Source: SVFI01 sp964519385
GTDB taxonomy: Bacteria; Bacillota; Clostridia; Lachnospirales; Lachnospiraceae
NCBI GenBank assembly: GCA_964519385.1
Contig: CAZFLR010000031.1
Location: 1 to 19,779, forward strand
Direction: 5' to 3'
Length of the DNA: 19,779 nucleotides
The position numbers and the translations under genes are program-made. Under the pieces are notes generated by a model. The model did not search any database, was not told the origin of the DNA, and saw only the letters and a list, made by a program, of their open reading frames with translations. Shown here piece by piece: positions 14,615-19,779 of the stretch; the stretch's first letter is position 1; each line of letters opens with the position of its first letter.

Positions 14615-15213
14615 TGGATCTATACAGCGGATATATCAATAAATTGATTGAAGAGTTTTCTTCTTTGCCGGGAATCGGACATAAATCAGCACAGAGACTC
14701 GCCTTTCATATGGTGAATATGCCAAAGGAACAGGTTGAGCATTTTGCAAAGACGCTGGTAGACGCGCGTAATAATGTGTGCTACTGCGAGCAGTGCTATA
14801 CTTTGACAGACAACAAAATCTGTCCGATTTGTGCAAATCCCAAAAGGGACAGAAGTATGATTATGGTCGTGGAAAATACCCGCGACTTGGCTGCTTATGA
14901 AAAGACCGGCAAATATAAGGGGATTTATCATGTGCTGCACGGAGCAATATCTCCGATGCTTGGAATAGGACCATCCGACATTAAGCTAAAAGAGCTCATG
15001 ACAAGGCTGCAGTCGGATGAGGTGGAGGAAGTGATTATCGCCACCAATTCCAGTCTGGAGGGAGAGACAACGGCGATGTATATCAGCAAACTGATTAAAC
15101 CCACGGGAATAAAAGTGACGAGGATTGCCAGTGGTGTTCCGGTAGGAGGAGATCTGGAATATATTGATGAGGTCACACTTTTACGCGCATTGGAAGGAAG
15201 AACACAGTTATAA
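14614..15213 (+). CDS. recR: RecR, recombination mediator protein
   Basis: A 199-residue protein that helps RecF/RecO load RecA at gaps. Domains in order: helix-hairpin-helix (LPGIGHKSAQRLAFHM, about 18-33), a four-Cys zinc site (C58, C61, C70, C73) and a Toprim domain (IMVVENTRDLAAYEKTGKY onward) with the family motif YHVLHGAISPMLGIGP. The length matches the family. It starts at the ATG overlapping the ybaB stop and has no strong separate binding site, consistent with coupling. Neither recO nor recF is in the window. Confidence 0.96.
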   Translation: MDLYSGYINKLIEEFSSLPGIGHKSAQRLAFHMVNMPKEQVEHFAKTLVDARNNVCYCEQCYTLTDNKICPICANPKRDRSMIMVVENTRDLAAYEKTGKYKGIYHVLHGAISPMLGIGPSDIKLKELMTRLQSDEVEEVIIATNSSLEGETTAMYISKLIKPTGIKVTRIASGVPVGGDLEYIDEVTLLRALEGRTQL

Positions 15214-15250
15214 TTTTGTCGCATCGGCGGCTTATAAACGGAGGATTACT

Positions 15251-16300
15251 ATGATTACAGAAAAAAAATTCGGCAGAACACTGAATAAAGAGGATATCGT
15301 TCTTTATTCACTCAAAAATGAAAACGGAGTGCAGGCGGATGTCATGAATTACGGTGCGATTCTTGTGAACCTTTATGTTCCGGACAAGACCGGAAAAACG
15401 GCAGATGTGGTGCTCGGATATGATCAGGCAAAGGATTATTTTGTGAACGGAAGTTGCTTCGGAGCAACGATCGGCCCGGTTGCTAACAGAACAGCAAAGG
15501 GATGCTTTGAGATTGACGGAACCATCTATAATCTTGTTATCAACGATAATGACAACAATCTTCACAGTGACGGAAATGCCGGACTTCATAAAGTGCTCTG
15601 GACAGCCGTGAAGGATGAGGCAGACAATGCGGTAACCTTCTCTTATCAGGCAAAGGACGGAGAACTCGGCTTCCCGGGCAATCGTGAGTTTAAGGTGACT
15701 TACAAATTAACTGGAGACAATGCGCTGGAAATTCATTATTATGCATCGACAGATAAAAAGACGCTTGTAAATCCTACCAATCATACATACTTTAACCTCA
15801 AAGGACATGACAGTGAGAAGTCAATAGAGGATGAAAAGGTATGGTTAAAGGCTTCACATTATACAAAGGTAAGAATGGGTGCGATTCCTACCGGTGAAAT
15901 CGCTCCGGTTGCAGGAACACCGTTTGATTTCACGCAGACAAAAGCAGTGTCAGAGGATATCTCGGCTGAAAATGTTCAGCTCGCACTGGTGAAAGGATAT
16001 GACCACAATTTTGTGATTGATGATTACGAAGAAGGAAAGCTTCAGAAGGTGGCACAGGTCATCGACGAGGAAGCCGGCAGAGCTATGGAAGTATACACGG
16101 ATCTTCCGGGTGTTCAGCTCTATACGGGAAATAATATGGTTCCGGAATTCGGAAAAGGAGGAGCTTATTATCCATGCAGAGGCGGGCTCTGCCTTGAGAC
16201 ACAGTTTTTCCCGAACTGTGCAAATCAGGAAGGCTTCATTAAGCCGGTAGTTGTTCCGGGCAAACCGTTTACATCCGTGACCGTTTACAAATTTGTTTAG
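15251..16300 (+). CDS. galM: Aldose 1-epimerase (mutarotase)
   Basis: Interconverts alpha and beta anomers of galactose or glucose, 349 residues, cytoplasmic. The catalytic set is visible: H105 in NNLHSDG, H178 in NPTNHTYFNLKGH and the base E316 in LCLETQFFPN, with KGYDHNFVID supplying the substrate-binding Asp. The ATG at 15251 is chosen because GGAGG (15240-15244) is 6 bp upstream; a longer frame starting inside recR adds residues that do not belong to the family. There are no galK or galT genes nearby. It follows recR by 37 bp and may be transcribed with it, an arrangement with no clear functional link. Confidence 0.93.
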   Translation: MITEKKFGRTLNKEDIVLYSLKNENGVQADVMNYGAILVNLYVPDKTGKTADVVLGYDQAKDYFVNGSCFGATIGPVANRTAKGCFEIDGTIYNLVINDNDNNLHSDGNAGLHKVLWTAVKDEADNAVTFSYQAKDGELGFPGNREFKVTYKLTGDNALEIHYYASTDKKTLVNPTNHTYFNLKGHDSEKSIEDEKVWLKASHYTKVRMGAIPTGEIAPVAGTPFDFTQTKAVSEDISAENVQLALVKGYDHNFVIDDYEEGKLQKVAQVIDEEAGRAMEVYTDLPGVQLYTGNNMVPEFGKGGAYYPCRGGLCLETQFFPNCANQEGFIKPVVVPGKPFTSVTVYKFV

Positions 16301-16334
16301 GTATCGGGAATAAACAGGGCAGAGGTTGAAAAGG

Positions 16335-16643
16335 ATGAATCGACAGACAGAAAAGAAACAGAAAAGTGAAATATTAAAAAAGACAACCGCCATGAATCTG
16401 TGGCTTCGCGCCATGATCGGAGCTTTTTTGGTATACATGGCCTGCAGCGTCGGAATGGATCTGGAAAACACATCCGGAAAGGATACATGGATTCTTGGCG
16501 GAGCAGCACTGCTTTTTGTGGTGGCAGGAGCCGTGATAGTCTGCTGTTCTTTGTACAGACTGATTAAAAAAGATTACTATGATCCGCTTATGGATGATGA
16601 TTCGGAGTCTGAGCCGGTTGAGGAAAAAGAGGACAAGTTTTAA
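16335..16643 (+). CDS. Small two-helix membrane protein, function unknown
   Basis: A 102-residue protein I do not recognise. A basic N-terminus (MNRQTEKKQKSEILKKTTAM) precedes a first hydrophobic helix (about 21-41, LWLRAMIGAFLVYMACSVGM), a short polar loop (NTSGKDTW) and a second helix (about 53-73, ILGGAALLFVVAGAVIVCC). An acidic tail follows (DDDSESEPVEEKEDKF). The ATG at 16335 has AGAGG (16321-16325) 9 bp upstream. It follows galM by 34 bp and is closed by a terminator, so it is the last gene of that unit. Confidence 0.7.
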   Translation: MNRQTEKKQKSEILKKTTAMNLWLRAMIGAFLVYMACSVGMDLENTSGKDTWILGGAALLFVVAGAVIVCCSLYRLIKKDYYDPLMDDDSESEPVEEKEDKF

Positions 16644-16700
16644 TCGCAAAATTTCTTCTTTTTCATGGAAAAAGGTATGTGAAAAATAATATATGCTGAC

Positions 16701-16735
16701 AAAAAAAGACGAGAGAGAAATGCTCGTCTTTTTTT
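16701..16735 (+). terminator. Rho-independent terminator after the small membrane protein
   Basis: AAAAAAAGACGAG (16701-16713) and CTCGTCTTTTTTT (16723-16735) form a perfect 13-bp stem with a 9-nt loop. The A and T runs make it potentially active in both directions. Confidence 0.9.
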
Positions 16736-16841
16736 ATGCTCTATTATGTCAAAAAAAAGCCGGGACGCGTTTTGTTTTTTCGCTAAAAAATATAAAAGTA
16801 TCTGTGTTATATGTAATAAAAACAGAAAGAGGGTAAGAGCA

Positions 16842-18113
16842 ATGATAGAAGTTGTAAAGGAAGGGAAAATGCCGAAAAATATCCGGCAGATAGGACAGGT
16901 TTCCGGAAATCAGAGGGTATATCTTGAAGATTACGTCATTACATATTTAAAGCAGATTCCGACATCCGGCGAAACAATGCGTGTCATTATTTTGTACGGA
17001 AAAAAAGAAATGATGGGTGATGAGCTGTGCTGGTTTGTAAATGGAGCGATCGGAGCGGAGAAGGATTTTTTTATGGAAAAAACGGTCATCGACCAGGAAT
17101 CTTGGCAGCATGTCAATGAGATGGCGGAACGATTTTTTCCGGAATTGACGGTTCTTGGATGGGCAATTGCAGGAAGTGATTCCACCAAGGAGATAGAGGA
17201 GCAGATTTTACGCACGCAAAAGCAGTTTTTCCGTCCGGACCAGAAATTGTATTTTGAATACAATACCGAGGAAAAAGAAGAATATGTATATTTGTTTGAA
17301 AAAGGAAAAATGCGTCAGCAGAGCGGGTATTACATATATTATGAGAGAAATGAATGTATGCAGAATTATATGGTTTCCCTGCGTGCTGCCGAACGCCATC
17401 CGGAGGAATTTGAGGCAGACAGGGCCGCACATCAGTTCCGGGAGGTGGTAAACGAAAAGAAGCAGGAGCTTCACCGCAGACGTTCCGCGACGCTGATGAC
17501 CTGTGTCAGTCTTGTTCTCATGCTTGTCATTATGGTGATTGGAGTTACCATGCTGAATAATTATGAAAAGATGCAGAATATGGAACAGGTGCTTTATCAG
17601 ATTTCGGGTAAGATTGACCGGGGCGCAGAGGAAGCGGCTGAGATGGAAGATGTACAGGCAGAGGCAGGGGAAACGGCTGAGATGGAAGATGTACAGGCAG
17701 AGGCAGGGGAAACGGCTGAGATGGAAGATGTACAGACACAGGCAGAGGCACAAGTGCAGGAAGAGAATGAGTCTGAAGATACTGAAACACCGGGCGATGC
17801 AGACGTTGTGACTGCGGATGCTGCCAGTGAGGAAGCAGATGCAGAAAAGGTTGCTGAGGCAGCACCATCTGTGAGCAGGGAAGAACTGGCACATGCTGGA
17901 CAAGCTTCGGATGAAAATCAGCTTCAGGAAGAGTCGGATGCAGCTCCTGTGGCAGCAGAGCCGATAACTTATGTGATACAAAGAGGTGATACACTTGCAA
18001 AAATATGTATGAAGTATTATGGGAATCTTTCCAATATAGACAAAATATGTGAAATGAATTCTATTGAAAATAAAGATAATATATTATATGGACAAAAGAT
18101 ACTCCTTCCGTAG
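16842..18113 (+). CDS. Single-pass membrane protein with C-terminal LysM domain
   Basis: A 423-residue protein. The N-terminal part (about 1-210) has no signal peptide and should be cytoplasmic; its beta/alpha pattern, ending in FFPELTVLGWAIAGSD, resembles an MPN/JAB fold in which GW normally precedes an HxH metal site, but no such His pair is present. One membrane helix (about 215-238, LMTCVSLVLMLVIMVIGVTM) follows basic residues (HRRR). The outer part is an acidic linker with 13-residue repeats (about 265-299) and a LysM domain at the extreme C-terminus (about 376-422, YVIQRGDTLAKI then NIDKICEMN) that should bind peptidoglycan. The ATG at 16842 is chosen for GAGGG (16829-16833) 8 bp upstream; an in-frame upstream ATG at 16746 lies just after the terminator and would add a Lys/Cys-rich stretch. 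Confidence 0.82.
   Translation: MIEVVKEGKMPKNIRQIGQVSGNQRVYLEDYVITYLKQIPTSGETMRVIILYGKKEMMGDELCWFVNGAIGAEKDFFMEKTVIDQESWQHVNEMAERFFPELTVLGWAIAGSDSTKEIEEQILRTQKQFFRPDQKLYFEYNTEEKEEYVYLFEKGKMRQQSGYYIYYERNECMQNYMVSLRAAERHPEEFEADRAAHQFREVVNEKKQELHRRRSATLMTCVSLVLMLVIMVIGVTMLNNYEKMQNMEQVLYQISGKIDRGAEEAAEMEDVQAEAGETAEMEDVQAEAGETAEMEDVQTQAEAQVQEENESEDTETPGDADVVTADAASEEADAEKVAEAAPSVSREELAHAGQASDENQLQEESDAAPVAAEPITYVIQRGDTLAKICMKYYGNLSNIDKICEMNSIENKDNILYGQKILLP
17635..17735 (+). repeat. 39-bp in-frame tandem repeat, about 2.6 copies
   Basis: The unit begins CGGCTGAGATGGAAGATGTA at 17635, 17674 and 17713. The first two copies are identical over 39 bp, and the third matches for 23 bp. Each unit encodes 13 residues (AEMEDVQAEAGET). 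Identity at the DNA level implies recent duplication, and copy number may vary between strains. Confidence 0.93.
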
Positions 18114-18145
18114 AAAAAATGTGTTATACTATAGGATGTCGATGA

Positions 18146-19339
18146 ATGAGTAAGGAAAGTACGGGTGAAAAGATGCTAAAAGAGTGGTTTGGAAGAACGG
18201 ATTACAGAGATAAAATTTTTAGACACAAATTACAGATTGTATATCGGATAGTGCTTGTGGTTGTTCTGATACTGGTTGCAGTTCTGATTTTAAAGCTGCA
18301 GGCAGACAACCGCGTTTATACTAAATATGAAGTTGTCAAGGAAATGAAAAGAGTCGGGACACAGGCAAGTGAGTTTTTGAATTATGAAGGCAACATACTG
18401 GTACACAGCAAGGACGGAATTTCGGCATATGACAGAGACGGCGTGCAGATGTGGAATCAGTCTTACGAGATGCAGGCACCGCTTGTAAAAAATAATGGTT
18501 CCTATGTCGCAGTGGGAGATTATAAAGGAACGACACTCTATATAATAGGAAAAAAGGGAACATTGGCGGAAATAGAGACGAATCTTCCGATTCTCGCGCT
18601 TGATATTTCAAGGCAGGGAGTGGCAGCCGTTTTACTGCAGGATAAGGACGTAACATGGCTGCGACTCTACTCTCAGAACGCAGAGCTGATTTCGGAGATT
18701 AAAACGAGCATGCGTAACAACGGATATCCGGTAGCGTTCGCAATTTCATCGGATAATATCAAGCTCGGAGTTTCCTATCTAAAGGCGGAGGCCGGAAAAA
18801 TAAATACGAGTCTTGCGTTTTATAATTTTGGCGGTGTGGGTCAAAATGTCACGGACAATCTGGTGAGCGGATACGAGTATGACGGGCAGACATTTCCGAT
18901 GCTTGCCTACTTAAATGATGAGGATGCGATTGCGGTCGGAGATGAAAGAGTATTGCTTTTGAAAGGGAAACAGAAGCCGACACTCGAAAAGGAGATAACC
19001 TTTGAACAGGAACTCCAGGGTGTGTATTATTGTGAAACGGGTTTTGCTCTGGTATACAGGGAAATGGATAAAGCTGCACAGTATAAGGTCCGGATTTATA
19101 ATAAAGAAGGAAATCTCAAGCTGGAGCACAAGGTGGATTTTGAATTTTCGGATATGATTCTGGATGATAAAAAAGTCATTTTGTATAATGAGAAGAAGGT
19201 ACTAGTCTTAGGACTAAACGGCGTAGAAAAATACAATGGAGATTTAGGAGGAAGCATTCAGGCTTTAATCCCGACGGAATCAAATGCAGATATTATAGCC
19301 GTCTTTTCGGATGGGATTAAGCGGGTGAAATTAAGATAG
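18146..19339 (+). CDS. DUF5711-family membrane-anchored protein
   Basis: A 397-residue protein that matches the DUF5711 family as I know it; the function is not established. A basic cytoplasmic tail (about 1-32) leads to one membrane helix (about 33-51, IVYRIVLVVVLILVAVLILK). The extracellular part is a series of short beta-rich blocks such as NILVHSKDGISAYDRDGVQM and VLVLGLNGVEKYNGDLGG, which suggests a beta-propeller of PQQ/WD-like blades. The ATG at 18146 has AGGA 9 bp upstream; an in-frame ATG at 18173 is a reasonable alternative. It follows the LysM gene by 32 bp and precedes the CvpA gene by 1 bp, so the three probably form an operon. Confidence 0.82.
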   Translation: MSKESTGEKMLKEWFGRTDYRDKIFRHKLQIVYRIVLVVVLILVAVLILKLQADNRVYTKYEVVKEMKRVGTQASEFLNYEGNILVHSKDGISAYDRDGVQMWNQSYEMQAPLVKNNGSYVAVGDYKGTTLYIIGKKGTLAEIETNLPILALDISRQGVAAVLLQDKDVTWLRLYSQNAELISEIKTSMRNNGYPVAFAISSDNIKLGVSYLKAEAGKINTSLAFYNFGGVGQNVTDNLVSGYEYDGQTFPMLAYLNDEDAIAVGDERVLLLKGKQKPTLEKEITFEQELQGVYYCETGFALVYREMDKAAQYKVRIYNKEGNLKLEHKVDFEFSDMILDDKKVILYNEKKVLVLGLNGVEKYNGDLGGSIQALIPTESNADIIAVFSDGIKRVKLR

Positions 19340-19340
19340 C

Positions 19341-19718
19341 ATGGATTTGATACATATAATAGGAATTCTTCTGATTGCCGTATGTGCGGTCAGAGGAGGA
19401 AAAAAGGGACTGGTAAATACACTCGGAACGCTCACGGCGAGCGTGTTGGCGATTTTATTTGTATATGTGCTGAATACATGGGCATTAGAATCGCTTCTTC
19501 TGACAATACTCCAAAATCACATGCTTGTGGTTGCAAGAGTTGTTTTGTGTGTGATTTTATATCTGGTAATCTTCCTTATCCTAAAAACACTAATCCTGTC
19601 TTTAAGGGTTCTTACCGGGCTTCCTGTAATCCGCGGATTAAACAGATTTCTTGGAGCTGTGGCCGGAGCAGTTTACGGAATTTTGCTGGTGGGAATTATT
19701 TTTATATTTTTTGCGTAA
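19341..19718 (+). CDS. CvpA-family membrane protein
   Basis: A 125-residue integral membrane protein with four hydrophobic segments. The family hallmark near the N-terminus is present, a first helix followed by VRGGKKGLVNTLG, and a second is GLNRFLGAVAGAVYGILLVG. It is shorter than E. coli CvpA (about 160 residues) and lacks the long polar tail. CvpA proteins are linked to colicin V production and envelope homeostasis, but the molecular role is unclear. It starts 1 bp after the DUF5711 stop without a clear binding site, which suggests translational coupling. Confidence 0.8.
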   Translation: MDLIHIIGILLIAVCAVRGGKKGLVNTLGTLTASVLAILFVYVLNTWALESLLLTILQNHMLVVARVVLCVILYLVIFLILKTLILSLRVLTGLPVIRGLNRFLGAVAGAVYGILLVGIIFIFFA

Positions 19719-19724
19719 ACCTTA

Positions 19725-19753
19725 TTGACAAAGAAAAAGCCGAGTGATATGAT
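19725..19753 (+). promoter_or_regulatory. Near-consensus sigma-70 promoter reading off the right edge
   Basis: TTGACA (19725-19730), a 17-bp spacer and TATGAT (19748-19753) begin 7 bp after the CvpA stop. This is the strongest promoter in the window. No coding frame starts in the remaining 26 bp, so the target lies outside. A stable RNA operon is one possibility, which this sequence cannot confirm. Confidence 0.75.
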
Positions 19754-19779
19754 AAAAATCCACCGCGGAAAAGTGGTGA

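Noticed and set aside
17635..17735. CRISPR array
   Set aside because: The repeats are contiguous with no spacers and are in frame within a protein gene.
17208..18000. Long leftward frames over the LysM gene, with repeated Cys/Leu/His or Pro/Leu motifs
   Set aside because: They are the antisense reading of the 39-bp tandem repeat and purine-rich linker; the rightward frame has a start site, membrane helix and LysM domain.

Overview
The window looks like chromosome from a low-GC Firmicute of the class Clostridia, most likely a Lachnospiraceae-type gut anaerobe. This rests on strong AGGAGG-type ribosome binding sites, purine-rich coding strands, GHKL/LytTR signalling, a DUF5711 protein, a clostridial-type phosphofructokinase and the gene contents; there is no rRNA in the window to confirm it. 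All genes except the first run left to right.

Region 1 (1-5050) is accessory. A leftward membrane-protein gene, cut by the window edge, faces a LytTR response regulator and GHKL sensor kinase pair (561-2611) across a 253-bp divergent region. The kinase gene ends in a 16-bp perfect inverted repeat with a T tract, whose loop holds two identical 14-bp direct repeats with a 20-bp period. Next come a strong Shine-Dalgarno site with a 16-codon ORF (2719-2769), a second terminator (2776-2827) that shares a segment with an alternative hairpin, a DUF6236-like gene (2871-3878), and an acyltransferase-3 membrane protein with its own promoter and a TTG start. The kinase, repeats, micro-ORF and attenuator-like leader are the most likely place for something undescribed.

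Region 2 (5093-7197) holds an unrecognised charged coiled-coil protein, a UPF0340/YwlG protein closed by a terminator, and a compact RelA/SpoT-type small alarmone synthetase.

Region 3 (7308-11449) is a complete phosphate uptake operon, pstS-pstC-pstA-pstB-phoU, ending in a terminator. PstS binds phosphate outside the cell, PstC and PstA form the channel, PstB supplies ATP hydrolysis and PhoU is the regulator. No phoB/phoR pair is present here.

Region 4 (11571-16735) is housekeeping: pfkA with its own promoter, dnaX-ybaB-recR (clamp loader, nucleoid-associated protein, recombination mediator) in tight succession, then galM and a small two-helix membrane protein, closed by a terminator.

Region 5 (16842-19779) encodes envelope-linked proteins: a single-pass LysM protein with a 39-bp tandem repeat in its linker, a DUF5711 membrane-anchored protein and a CvpA-family membrane protein. 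A near-consensus promoter (TTGACA-17 bp-TATGAT) then fires off the right edge into an unseen gene. No mobile element, CRISPR array, tRNA or rRNA was found.
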